From NCBI GenBank assembly GCA_030248225.1, contig JASANE010003114.1, forward strand, positions 1-64,000: a DNA stretch of 64,000 nucleotides, in the 5' to 3' direction. This document shows, piece by piece, positions 11,584 through 23,226 of this stretch. The notes under the pieces were generated by a model. The model had not been told where the DNA came from. It worked only from the letters and a program-made list of their open reading frames with translations, and ran no database searches. The position numbers and the translations under genes were made by a program. This DNA is from Trileptium ribeirensis (lineage: Eukaryota > Nematoda > Enoplea > Enoplida > Thoracostomopsidae). Each line of letters starts with the position of its first letter. The first letter of the stretch is position 1.

Positions 11584-11970
11584 ATGTAGGGTTCTTGTCC
11601 CAAAAATGTTATTATCTGAACCGTGTCCAGCTATTTTATTCTCCTTTTTATTCCCATTCACTCTGAAATGAACTTTAGCACTATGAAATCAACTTATCCT
11701 GCTTACCCATTTACTTAACCCACCCTAGACAGAGAGTTCATCTGTCTTCCTTAGAGCTAGCAATTCTGCTCTACTAACACTAAAATACCTATTTTTTTGT
11801 TACTCAATTGAAACCATCCATCGTAGCACATCTTTGGATGACTAAGACCTCTGCGCGAAAATACCGCAGTCAAACTACCGAAAGAGATAGATTGGAAAGC
11901 TTTGCCCACTGTAAAAACCCCTGCACTGCGGCGACTGCTGTCAAAATGGCCGAGTCGTTTGTGTAACAAA
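11150..11970 (-). mobile_element. LINE remnant (RNase H region), copy with 28S insertion
   Basis: Aligns with parts of the LINE at 12430-13480: for example the segments around 11220-11290 and 12680-12760, and ctactaacactaaaatacct at 11774 with its counterpart near 13093. The minus-strand peptide SNKKIGILVLVEQNC corresponds to the RNase H region. It is heavily decayed and interrupted by a 28S rRNA fragment flanked by 51-bp direct repeats (11417-11467 and 11583-11633). Confidence 0.7.
11471..11582 (+). pseudogene. 28S rRNA fragment inserted in LINE remnant
   Basis: The plus strand reads cgattaacgagattcct, actgtccctatctactatct, agcgaaaccacagc, then cggggaaagaagaccctg and ttgagcttgactcta. These are the highly conserved 28S segments around the R1/R2 retroelement insertion sites. 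About 112 bases are present. A paired change, cggtg...caccg in place of ccaagg...cttgg, looks like compensated helix evolution, so it may be the host's own 28S. It is flanked by identical 51-bp direct repeats of LINE sequence. It is a fragment, not a functional rRNA gene. Confidence 0.85.
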
Positions 11971-12429
11971 TAATATCTGAATCGTCATTCTTAATATCAG
12001 TGCAAGCCATAACGCTCTAATTTAAATTTTGTCTTGTAGACCTAGCAGTGCCACACGGGATATCCAATAAACCTCCAATGTCGCTGACCAACATTTAATG
12101 TGAGTACTAGTCGTAGAACTACATTTTACAGTCTTAACATGTTCATTTACATGATATCAAAAGCAGCCTCTAATATATATATAGAATTGTCTCAATGTCG
12201 TGCAACGGTGCTGATTTACTTACACTACCGAAATGGCGAGCCTTTACAACATTTTACTATAGGTCACTAGCTGAGATCTATGTCACCAACACACCATAGC
12301 ACCCAAAAGAAATCAATACGTCGCTTAAGAGGAGAAAAGACGAATGCCAAAGTCGTGATCCTTAAGTATGATGCTTTCTAGATAGATAAGAGTTTAGATA
12401 GGGTATAAAAAGAAACCTGAGTAGGCCAA

Positions 12430-13480
12430 AAAGGCCCTTTTCAGCACCCCAAGTCCTAGCAAAGTTCTATTCCGTAATACACTTCGCAAACCCAACAATT
12501 CTAGATAAACTCAATTTATGTCCATCCTCTTGATCCAAAGTCTCAGTTCCGAAGAATGTCTTTCGTAAGTCCCTCAAGGCTAAGCAGTCCATTGTCAAAT
12601 GTTGAGCAGTCTCCGGCTCAGTTCCGCAGAATGTGCACAAGTTGTTATCCAGTAAACCTATTCTGTATAAGTGGGAATTAAAAGTCCCATGTCCTGTCAA
12701 AAATTGTATGGCTATTCTCATACCGTCTTTATTCAGTTTCCAAAGGAATTTTGATCTAAATTTATTAGGTTTACCAAAGAAAACCCTAGTCTGTCCACAA
12801 TCAGTATTATTAGTCCATCTCCTACTATGTTCTATAAAAGACCTTTCCTCCAGCCACGTTTTAATTACAGTAACGCTAATAGGTACATGAGGTTCCTGTC
12901 CTAGAGTCTTTATATTAGACCCGTGCCTAGCTAATTCGTCAGCTATAATTTCATTACCTAATACTCCGGAATGCCCTTTTACCCAGCCTAGAGTTACCGT
13001 ATTGTTTCGACCTAGTCTGTTAAGCCACTTCACACACCCAAGGATGCATAGTGATTTAACCTGCCTTTTCCCGAGAGCCAGCACCGCTGCTTTACTATCA
13101 CTAAAATACCTATCTTTTTATTCTTAAGTCTAAAACCATCTGTTATCATGGCACATCTTTCGATGGCCAGCACCTCTGCCTGAAAGACAGTAGTCAGGTT
13201 ACCCAGGGGGAATGATTCCCTTACTTTACCCGGTATATATGATGATTTCTACTAATGGCTTTGTCTAACACTAGACCAAGATATTTCGTACCTTATCGCT
13301 CAAAAAATAATTTCATCACCAATGCGAATATCCATTAGACCACCCAGCCTTCCTTTTTCTGTAAAAACTACAACATTGCTCTGCCCTGAGTTAACGAGGA
13401 GACCTCTCGCACAACACCATTCCTGAAGGGCGTTTAAAGATATTTAAATTTTACTAAACAGTTAGATGAACTGATTAGTA
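12430..13480 (-). pseudogene. Non-LTR retrotransposon fragment: end of RT, RNase H, zinc-knuckle-like tail
   Basis: The longest open part is 205 codons (12467-13084). It contains GWVKGHSGVLGNEIIADELA, the last RNase H block, and CTFCGTEPETAQHLTMDC, the CCHC-like motif that follows RNase H in I/Outcast/R1-type LINEs. Upstream (13085-13480) broken frames give an FSDSKAA motif (RNase H) and a VNSGQ...VVVFTEK segment resembling the RT thumb. Stops and frame changes separate these, so the copy is dead. It lies antisense within the plus reading but in the same direction as the host co-Smad gene. Confidence 0.85.
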
Positions 13481-14439
13481 TTTCCTTAATGAAGCCTGGA
13501 ATGTTTTACACATTAGTATAGTTTTAATTTCGTCAACCTTTGTTAGCAACACATTAGTGGTCAGCACCAGCGGATAGCCACAAAACTCAGTGACACGAGC
13601 CCAAAAGATCGAGTTTTACAGACATTGGTAGGGAATCGATCATATAAATTTCAAACCTAGTAGTAATTCAATTTTTTTGCACAATATTAAAGCAAACAGG
13701 AAACACATATACGCAAACATAATGAGTTGGACGACATCTGTGTCCCCGTGCTTCAAAATGTATTATAGTACTATAAATGGAGAATTATACAGCGCAGGCT
13801 ACAAGCAAAGTTGCCTTGTAAGCAATTTTCAAGCACGATGTGTGATATGGAAAAATATGCTCATCGATAACTTACAAATGATACACCACGCTGCGTTTCG
13901 CTCAACGTTAACCAGCTACTGGCTGCCCTAAGACCGACTACAACGTACCTATTCGAAATCATGATCCCAAAGATCACACATCTCGCTAGTTCGTGTGCAC
14001 CAGATCACTGCACTGGTGAGCTGCTATCGTTTCTTGTTTATCTACCGGTAGCGGAGTTTTCAAATGTGGTTTATAGATTAGTCTACAACCTATAACGATA
14101 ACCACCATTGGTTTATTGAGTACATATTCTGGTACTCTACAAAGTGAACCTATTTTGAGGTTGGCTGGAGCGGCAAAAAGCTATGACAATTTGCTGACGG
14201 TAATTCGTTTAGTTAATATCAAACCAGGCTGTTCAATCCCAAGGTTGTAGTCAACCCTGTGCGCAACACCTTCGCCTTTGTGGTCATTAATAAAAATGTA
14301 ATCAGTTTGCAACGCCAATGCACCAAAGCCGAACAACACCGATCATCAAAATGTCAAAACCATTCATGTAATCGTGAGCGAAAACAGTCGTTTGAAATAC
14401 ATAATTTAAAATATGCCAACCCGTTGACATCGTATTCGA
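13481..14439 (-). other. Intron sequence, nothing recognised
   Basis: No exon, element end or repeat supported. A plus-strand frame at 13677-13931 has no recognisable motif. Confidence 0.5.
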
Positions 14440-15235
14440 ACTTTCCGGGTCCCGAGGTCTCGTTCAGTTTCATGACGTATAACGCGATGCACTACGACCA
14501 TATGAACCTAATTGTGCACTCAGCGTTTGGCGATCTAATTCGATTTTTAGTTACATTACATTCGGTCTGACGCGACACAATACGACTATATTATGGAACT
14601 GTTTTGTGCTCAGCGGTCCAATCTAATTTTCGATTACCTTTCATCCGGTATGACGCGATGCAATACTACCGTATGGACCTATTGTGTATTCAGAGTTCCG
14701 CGATCCAATCCTATGTTTGGTTACGTTGCACCCGGTAGAACGCGATATAATGCAACCCTACTATTGACCTCATGTGTACTCTGCAGTATGCGGTTCAATC
14801 CGATTTGTGGTTACGTTGTATCCCGTATTATGCGATACAATACGATTATATTATAGCCCTATTTCGTACTCAGCGCTCCGTGATCTAATCCTATCTTTGG
14901 TTACGTTGCATCCGGTATAACGCGATACAATGCAACCATACTATTGACCTACTGTTTACTCTGCGGTCCGCGATCCAATCCGATTTGTGGTTACGTTGTA
15001 TCCCTTATTATGCGATACAATACGATTATATTATGGACCTACTCTGTACTCAGCGGATCTACTGATCCAATTCGATTTGTGGTTTTGCTGCAATCAGTAT
15101 GATTCGATGGAATACGAACCATATTATGGACCTACTGTATACTAAGCGCTCCATAATCCAATCCGAATTTTGGTTAAGTTGCATATAGCATGACGCGATA
15201 TATTACGACCATGTAATAGGCCATCGTGTGCTAAG
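14440..15235. repeat. Diverged ~90-bp tandem array, about 8-9 units
   Basis: The landmark gatccaatccgatttgtggt and variants recur near 14527, 14615, 14702, 14790, 14880, 14970, 15063 and 15152. Linked landmarks are ggttacgttgtatccc and gcgatacaatacgac. Units differ considerably, so this is an old array; short plus frames across it are by-products. Confidence 0.85.
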
Positions 15236-16395
15236 CGTATATTGTCTGTATTTTCATAACAATTTTCCGGTAAAACAAATATATTGACTCTAGTCATTAT
15301 GCAATATGAACACTATATATACAATACGCATGAAAATCGTATCATATGCAACGTGAACACGGCACATAAGCATCAAAGGGCCACCGCGAAGTATTTGTAT
15401 GAGTGGTCATGAGCGGTGATAATCTTTGAGCTGTATAAAATTGCATAGAAATAGAATTTTTCATTTCCCCTATAATTCAGTTTATACAACTTTCATGGTA
15501 ATACTTAGTCGTTATACAATATGGAATAAAATTGATACTAATTTATGAGCGAGCGTTTTTTGTTCCCCTCATGCTTCGTAAAATGCATTTATGCACAAAG
15601 TGAATGTCTAGATTATTTGAACTGTAACCCTTCCTTCCGGTAGACCGTTTTAAGTGTTAAAAGCAGCGTTCATTAAGGCTTCAGTTAAGTGTTCAAGCTT
15701 AAGATAACGACTTAGGCCATGGCGCAATTGGCCTAAAAATACCTGCTTAACATAAAACCGATTCCGAAGATTTTAATGCCATTCGAATCGTATATAAAGT
15801 TATACATTTACTGAGAATTTTTTTTAAATATTCGATGTCCATTGATAACCCAAAAAAGCAAAAACTGGGTTAAGTACGGCATTTATGAGCCGCCTCGTCG
15901 AGCTGAGACGAATGGTACCAGAATGATCCCTGTATATATCTAGAAAAATGATCAATTTCGGGTTCGCGGGGCGGAGGGGTTGGAGCAGTAGGAGGTAAAA
16001 GAACAGGCCCAAAAACATCTGGAGCTAAAAATTTGACAACACATTACAAAAAATTTGAAGCATAGAGATATGCCATATGCTTACGCTGCAAATAACAGTA
16101 AAATTCAGTATAAAATGTGGGAACGTGGCGGCGTAGATTAGTAAGATTCTGATTCATTCTACCCAATACGATTGATTATACATTTTGTTTTTATCGCATT
16201 CGTGCATACACGAAGAAGGATGTTTACGTATATATGTGTTTCATTTTGTATGTACACAGAGTTGTTTGTACACAGAGAGCACACGTTTTCTGCGATGATT
16301 TCTTTCAACATCACAAGCCATGGACATTCAAAACCAAAATTAACAAAACCACATTTATATTATTTTCACGTAACATAATAGCAGCGATAGACTAT
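15236..16395 (-). other. Intron sequence, nothing recognised
   Basis: AT-rich unique sequence with no supported exon or element. Confidence 0.5.
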
Positions 16396-16806
16396 GCTGG
16401 GCTCTCCATTCGCTGAAAATTTTGCCAGGGGGCATGAACCAGGCCCCCCTGGTTCCGAACCGGGGCGCCCGATTTTGCCAGAGGGCATTCTGCCAACATC
16501 AAAACGGTTAAAAATCGTGTCACAAACACTGACAAAACGCCTTTGTTATAGAGAAAAAGCGGTTTTGAAGCAAATTTTGATAAAATTTGCGAAATTTTTG
16601 GCTTCAAAACGGAATTTTAGTACAAATTTTGATCAAATTTTTTGTATATACTTTGGACCGATTGAAAACAAAAAATTTTCCAAGAGGCGGTGAACCGGAG
16701 GAGCCAAAAATTTTGCCAGGGGCGTGAACCGGGGGCACCTGTTCTGAACAAGGGGAACCTAAAAATGCCAGGGGCCCTCCACCCCTCCCAATTTGGACAG
16801 CCCAGC
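16396..16806. mobile_element. ~0.4-kb MITE, CTGGGCTCTC family, copy 1
   Basis: Ends gctgggctctcc and ggacagcccagc are inverted repeats, with short tat-type flanks. The subterminal parts are G/C-rich (ccagggggcatgaaccagg) around an AT-rich core. Copy 2 at 23948-24343 is in the opposite orientation. A plus frame of 99 codons across it is not a gene. Confidence 0.85.
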
Positions 16807-19342
16807 TATGTGTCTTGCTGTAATGAATGGTGATAACTTCGGCATGACTACAAACAGCTTTAATGCAATGTCTTAATTTCAGTCACGTTATTATCAACTA
16901 ATAAGGCACGTTTAATTTCAGTGAATTAATAGATGTCCTATATAGTCCCATTACGGTTTAAAGTAGTTCAAAACCGAGCTGCACGAAAATGATATGATTT
17001 ATTTGAAGACCATCGACGTGTATGTTAAAGTCTCTAGCAACAAAACTGTATTTGTTTATATAAAAACTGCCAACTGGTTATAATTGCCATGTAATGCACA
17101 TTATCCAAGCAGAAGTAGTAAACACATCGATTTTGTGATGCACATGAAGCAAGCAATGGGTAATACATAAGAAATAGTTCTTCGCATTGCATCATCATTA
17201 CTATTTAGGGCAGCATAAAATTCTGATACAGAAACAGATGCAGTGGGCAGAGTTTACAGTTCACAAGCATATTCCATAAAAAGTGTAACGAAAAGATATT
17301 CGTTATGCATACTGTAGTAGGCATAACATCGATATAAGTCTCTAGGCGTAACGCATTTCGCTATCCTAAGCTACGCCACCTAATTTGTTAGCAAGCTGCG
17401 ACGTTGTTATTTTAGTTATATCCACTAAATTCTGGGTACCTATGTCTACAGGGCCACAATAGCACGAGGCAAATTAATCTGTTGTTACTTGATTAACTAG
17501 CTTTGCCTTGAAGCCGACAAGCAAAACACAACGGATATATGATTCAGCGGTCCTAACAGCATTATTCTTAGCATATTGTCGTAATGAAAGTATTAATTTA
17601 CCATCACGTAAATTGTCGTCGCAATTATACAAAGAGGCTTCGGAGGTACGGCTTATTAGTGAGTTAAACTCCATGCTTGCAATTTTATACATCACATTTT
17701 GAAGCATATCTAACAATAGTGAATCACGAGAAACACACGACGATATTCTCTGCCATCACGACCGTACCTATATACATATATGAGTGGAATTTGTTGTCCC
17801 GAAATTGGAAATAACAATGGTCATCATAGTACAGTGTAACGATAAAATTTTAGCTTTCAAAGTTGCACATAGAAACAAGCTTGTATTTACCGAACGCATA
17901 TGGACAAACGAAGCTACGTAGGTTTTGTTTGAAAGGGTATTCTTTTGTTTTCACCTGTATCCAAGGTTCGTCTTTCTAGCCTTTCCAACATATATTGATT
18001 TTGTATCGACTCTCCATATCAGTCACATTTTCAGCAGCTTAACTTTTGTAACTCTAACGTGACTGATATCGTTTGTGGACGGGCAACAAGATTTCACCCG
18101 TCCCCTCAAGTGAGAAACGAGTAGTAGAAGTTCAAACAATTTATTTTAGCGTTACAGAGATCCCTTTTAAGAAAATGTTTAATTGGTTCTGCAAGCTGTT
18201 CCAAACTGTAAACCATAGCCGCAAGCTATAGGAACAAAGCGAACATCTACAAGCTTCACCACTTAAACAAATATTATACTCCTTATCAATACGGTCAACG
18301 TTTATGACGGCACCTAAGAAGGAACATTGAATAAAATTCGATTGCATGTATGGCTACAGAATAAAAAATTGTTGCGCAACATTTAATTAACCCGACAATT
18401 TTACCACACTTGTTGTTTGCAAACACATGTCGTGCAACACGGTGTTCACACTAAATTATTAAGGAATACGGATTAGCGGGTCGCCGATGATTTCTGACGA
18501 TCATAATATTAAAAATATTCGTCTAATCAGTCCACACAAGCGGCGATTTCGGCAAAAAAATAGTTATTGCTTTGTTAACAGGCAGAATTGAGCACACACA
18601 TTTGTTATTTACAATTTACATGTTTTGAGTTACAGTTACATATTTTATAATATTGTCTTGATAATAAAGCAAGCAATAATGTATGAGATTAGTTAATAAT
18701 GTTTTTACTAGACCCAATGGCGGCGGTTTCATTCTACAGATATAGGGCATGTATGCCACTTTACAATCTTGGCATTCCACAACTATATGGATATATGTAT
18801 GCATAGCTCTTAAGTTACCACACGAGACCACAGTAATTGTTGACCATTAGTACGTCTCCCCAAGCGTTCAAAACGTATCGCTATCTACCGTACCTGGCAA
18901 CTATGGGGATAGCTAATAACAAGATGTTTCTTAGTTAAATTGTAGATATCTAATATTAGAACATTCAACATGTTGACGCAAACATTTATCATGTTTAGGT
19001 CTTCCATTGAATAACAATAATATTGTTGGAAATTTAGGAATACATATTGCTCAACAATGTTTGATGTTAAAGCCATTTTTGAGAATAGCAAGAGCTAAAT
19101 ATGTTCACTTCAATATGGACCAATAGAAATCATAAATTAGTGTTACATGATCTCTGTAAAGAATACACAGTCTTAATCTCTATCGTGGTGGCTTTTGTGT
19201 GCTGAAATATACAAGCTTTTAATGTTTTGTCCATGGTTTTCGTTAGAGTTGGCAAGATCAGTGGTACATAGACTGAGCAAGTGATCTGTGATTTATTAAG
19301 CTGGCAGCTATAAAATATAAAATGAGCGACCGGAATGATATA
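16807..19342 (-). other. Intron sequence with one coding-like open frame
   Basis: The minus frame at 17474-17716 (80 codons) has balanced codons and an amphipathic peptide (SLRQYAKNNAVRTAESYIRC) but matches nothing I know and has no splice sites fitting the co-Smad. The rest shows nothing. Confidence 0.35.
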
Positions 19343-19584
19343 CAGTCATGGACAGAAATAAGCGCACAAAAAACGAACAGAATAACGTTCGTTTATAAAC
19401 GATCGTTACAATGTCGTTCATTTGCGTTTACATACGCGTACGTTCACAAACGACCGCAAATAAATTCGTTCTCAAATACGACAAAATATTGTCTACGTTA
19501 TGTATGTTTGTTTGTAAACGAACGTTCCAACGTTCGTTTACGTTTCGAGATTGTTTTTTACGCAGTGATTTTTGTCCGTGACTC
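19343..19584. mobile_element. MITE, CAGTCATGGACAG family, copy 2
   Basis: The left end cagtcatggacagaaataag follows TA; the right end atttttgtccgtgact is the degenerate inverse. Inside are paired cgttcgtttataaacg-type motifs. Same family as 1762-1968. Confidence 0.75.
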
Positions 19585-19840
19585 TTTATATGCTCATTTG
19601 TGCGCTGATCCGGTAGACAATCGCTTATAATGAAACAAAGGCGCGTTTGCACAATATAACATCCAGGTCACACTAACCACAATTTCGTTACTCAGTAAAC
19701 AAGGGATGTGATGCAACAAAAAGCTCAATACACCTGCGGCTTAGAGCGTTGAAGTATATACAATGAACATTCATACATACAATTTTGGGAGCCGTATCAT
19801 ACAGTAGGTTGCCAAGTTACCAAGAGAAATGCAACCAGAT

Positions 19841-20188
19841 TAAATTTAACACAAATCAATTTGAATTATTGTTGTAGTGAAGAACATAATGTAGGAAAAA
19901 TACAATTTTATGTAAATTAATGTATGATAAAAGCAATGAAATTTTTAAGCAGCACCCCGTATGCTAACCAGGTCGGCAAAATTTCAAGTTATATTGTAAA
20001 AGCAGCGCAATAATTAAATTTAACACAAATCAATTTGAATTATTGTTGTAGTGAAGAACATAATGTAGGAAAAATACAATTTTATGTAAATTAATGTATG
20101 ATAAAAGCAATGAAATTTTTAAGCAGCACCCCGTATGCTAACCAGGTCGGCAAAATTTCAAGTTATATTGTAAAAGCAGCGCAATGAT
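19841..20188. repeat. 174-bp tandem duplication, two copies
   Basis: The copies begin at 19841 and 20015, both with taaatttaacacaaatcaat, and stay identical as far as agcagcgcaat by eye. The near-perfect match points to a recent duplication in the intron next to exon 6, or to an assembly artefact. Confidence 0.9.
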
Positions 20189-20602
20189 ATTCCAGACTTT
20201 AATGATTAACCGCTTCAATGTAAGTAACTCTACGTTTACCCATAAAGTTGTTATTCGTTCGCTTTGCGAGGTTCTTTAATGAACCGAGCAACAGCTCCTA
20301 AATAGCACATTGCCAAGTGCACGAGCCTCGCACCCAGTCGATCCAAACTGAATCAGTAGTTGGAGGAACATTTTGTTCAAGATTGTCCAAAATACACTAT
20401 GGTTTAAGAAGGAAATGGTTAATGAATACAACTATAAACTACCAAAATTTGAGCCAAATCAACCAAAAAAGCATTATATACGCTGTTATAGCGCAAATGA
20501 CTGGCAACACATATACAGCTCTATATGTATCGTGCTACTAAGCCTTAAATAATATGAACCTCAGACCAGTGGCTTAAAACTATAACTCCTAGTTGCGTTA
20601 TT

Positions 20603-21033
20603 CTATTCCATCTTCAACACACTGCAAAGATTGTCATCTCTACGGTCGCAAGCTGCAACAGATGATGTAATCTCGTATCGCGCACCCGTGGTTCTGTTGT
20701 TGTTCCTTTGCTTTGCCATTATTGATCTAGATGCCGTCGAGCTTGTACTAGCACACGTTTGTCGTCCCAATAATGATGAATTCACTGCTTGAACCATCCT
20801 GGAATCGGAAATGTCAGAACAACCAGAATTGTTGGATGAGGACGCTTGATTAACTTGATGTAAATTAGGTACGCCTAGTGCAGATACTCCGTTCGCACCT
20901 GGTTCCAAGGGACCCAGCTGTGTACCTGACGTTACCGGCAATGATGGAGACATTAGTGCATGTTGTTGGTTTTGCTGACCGTCATGGTATTGCTGTGATT
21001 GCGAGTTGCCGCTGCTGTTCGGCAATCTAGAGT
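20603..21033 (-). CDS. Med: Co-Smad linker exon 6 (3' boundary uncertain; open to a stop)
   Basis: A good acceptor (ttattttcag) precedes AC TCT AGA, so two bases complete a Gly/Asp-type codon from exon 5 (phase 1 continues). The frame then stays open as SRLPNSSGNSQSQQY and further Ser/Gln/Asn/Thr-rich sequence to a TAG at 20603-20605. Composition is like Smad linkers but I recognise no motif. Exon 7 needs a phase-1 donor here. Candidates are CAG|gtacac after 20926, ACC|gtagag after 20644 and GCA|gtgtgt after 20623; none is compelling. Read through, the exon would end the protein after MH1 and a short tail. That could be an alternative isoform, or simply mean the donor is weak. Confidence 0.6.
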
Positions 21034-21117
21034 CTGAAAATAAGTTAAGGCTCGAAAGTTAAAATAATACAGCGCAAACTAAATGAAAACAAAATCCCAT
21101 TGTTTTTAACGGTTCAG

Positions 21118-21362
21118 GCAAGACGTCTGCGTGATGCAGCGTCGCGCTATTACAGGTATTATGATGTGTTATCGACCAATGGAACATGAAATGAAGTGAT
21201 ACATAAAATACATAGAACAAATGACATTGAACAATGCCCCGAACTAATTTTGGTCAATGAACAAATTTCGCCAAGGCGCCAGCATGATGAAATGCTGCTC
21301 TATTACAGATATGAAGATGTGTTATCGATCAATGGAACATGAAACGAATAAAACATACAATG
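21118..21362. repeat. Diverged ~150-bp tandem duplication
   Basis: gctattacaggtattatgat, then gtgttatcgaccaatggaac near 21150, recurs as ctattacagatatgaagatg, gtgttatcgatcaatggaac near 21300, with shared flanks including gatgcag/gatgaaatgc. Two copies only. Confidence 0.75.
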
Positions 21363-22619
21363 GAACAGATGGCATTGGGTATATCCTAATTTCACTTCTA
21401 GCGTTCATGATAACAATAATAAAACGTACGACAATATTACGAATACTAGTCTCTCCCTTACGAGGAGTATAGTGTGGATATGGGAGTCGGCTATTCTATT
21501 AAATAAATTGCTTTTCAGAATTCCAGCCACATTGTAGAAAATTTAAAAAATCCATAGAAATGATGAGTAAAAAAAGAGAAGTTGAACCAACAAATTAATA
21601 TCTCAACTATAAATTTTTTGTCATACTTTGACCAATATAATACGTAGATTATGATCAGAGTAGAAAGAAATATTTACTGCTTTCTTCGAGTCGCTAGACT
21701 TACACACTCATTTCTACGGAGTAGCAAGCTACATTAAGCGTGTATTTGAAACAAAATGTTTTATTAATCCTATCGTCTTACATTATTATACGAGATTAGG
21801 TGGACAAGGCCGAGTTCGCGAAACGTAGGAAACACTAGCTACATTATTGGTTATCGTGCATCTTTATTTCAATATTGGCAACCACGCTGAGTGCCGCTTA
21901 AAATGAATATTGTGCATAGCACAATAAACAAGAAAGTACATACATAATAATCTACCGCGGATTAATTACAAATTTCAGGGTTCCGGCACAGGAGGGTAGG
22001 GGCGGGTATGACTCCTCGTCTCCATCCAGTGATCCTTTTCCGCCTGCCACTCCCGCAATCCTAAAATTTTATCCCCGATATTTTTCATTTTGAACAATAT
22101 GCAATTTTTTTACTACGGGATGAACAAAATGCTCTCCGCCGCCCCGCTCCTGACTTTCTCCGATGAGAACTCTTGCTAAGATCCGTGCCCAAGAACACTC
22201 TATAATTGCCAGAAGCGTGTCGGAACCTCGGAACTTATAAAATACTATTAAACTTAAGCACAGTAACTCGGAATTATAGTACTTAAGGTTCTGTAGTACG
22301 TATGTATAACTACTCCGTTTCAAAGCGCCGATCTCAATTTTATATAAAACAAATATCATGACAAATTAACAACCAAATCGCGACTTTCGCAGATCCATAA
22401 TTATACAGATTCGTTCGACAGCAAAAAACGAGCCTCTTTCCATCCGGTTTGAAATCGAATTAAGCGTACGATCGAAATATTAATTTCTTCAAACTTAACA
22501 AATTAATAAATAGCTTTGGTACAGGGGTAATATTCCAACGTGAGTAATTTATTCTGTGTGTCAAGAGCTAAGTTAGACTGCATTATCACAATGTTCATTC
22601 GATTACGTGTCTCAGAAAA
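21363..22619 (-). other. Intron sequence, nothing recognised
   Basis: The minus frame of 96 codons at 22069-22359 has no recognisable motif or splice context. Nothing else seen. Confidence 0.5.
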
Positions 22620-22682
22620 CTTTTGATTTTGTGTGTGAATCTTGAGGTCGATACCTCAAGATTCGCAAACAAAATCAAAGGT
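22620..22682. repeat. ~28-bp-arm hairpin
   Basis: The inner arms gaatcttgaggt and acctcaagattc are perfect around cgat. Pairing continues outward through gattttgt / acaaaatc with a few mismatches to about 28 bases per arm. No clear target duplication. Confidence 0.8.
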
Positions 22683-22855
22683 ATTTCGAGATGCTTCAAC
22701 TTGAAAATTATGTGCGTTATGGTGTTCACGCTTTTAATGTAAAAAATGTTGCTTTTTAAACGAAAGAGGTTCGATTAAGACAGCGTAACAATTCGTCTGT
22801 GCTAATTCGTTATATATCCAAATTTAACCCTAGCTGAATTCCGTATTAGTGCAGT

Positions 22856-23226
22856 CTGGCCTGTCCACAGCCCGCCGAAAAGTGGGGGTAGGGAACTTCG
22901 GGGGGGGGGACATGTTTATTCTCGGTTGGAAAATTAAAAGTGGGGGGATAAATTTTGCTTAAAAATACTAGATATTTCCACATTTTCATGCATTTTTACT
23001 ACCGCGAATATAAGTTCAAGCTAAAAACGATATTTTAGCATTACAAATAGTGGTAATCAATGTTTAAAAAACAATTTGCAAACATAAAACAAATTTTTAG
23101 ACATAAAAAATTTTTGGAATTAGTTGAACATGGGGGTTTCGGCCGAGTGGGGGGCGGACATGGGGAAAATCTCACGAACATGGGGGATTTGGAGTGTGGG
23201 GGGGTCCCCTACTGTGGACAGGCCAG
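22856..23226. mobile_element. 371-bp MITE with CTGGCCTGTCCACAG ends
   Basis: Perfect 15-bp inverted ends (ctggcctgtccacag / ctgtggacaggccag) are flanked by gcagt on both sides, which may be a 5-bp target duplication. Subterminal G-runs (ggggggggg, tgggggg) surround an AT-rich core. No coding capacity. Confidence 0.85.

Noticed and set aside
11308..11589. Plus-strand 93-codon frame
   Set aside because: It runs antisense through the LINE remnant and across the 28S rRNA fragment.
14440..15235. Possible CRISPR-like array of ~90-bp units
   Set aside because: There are no short exact repeats with unique spacers; whole units are diverged tandem copies in a eukaryotic intron.
16394..16693. Plus-strand 99-codon frame and minus-strand frame across the element at 16.4 kb
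   Set aside because: Both lie inside the MITE and its inverted copy at 24 kb gives mirror frames; the openness reflects the element's composition.
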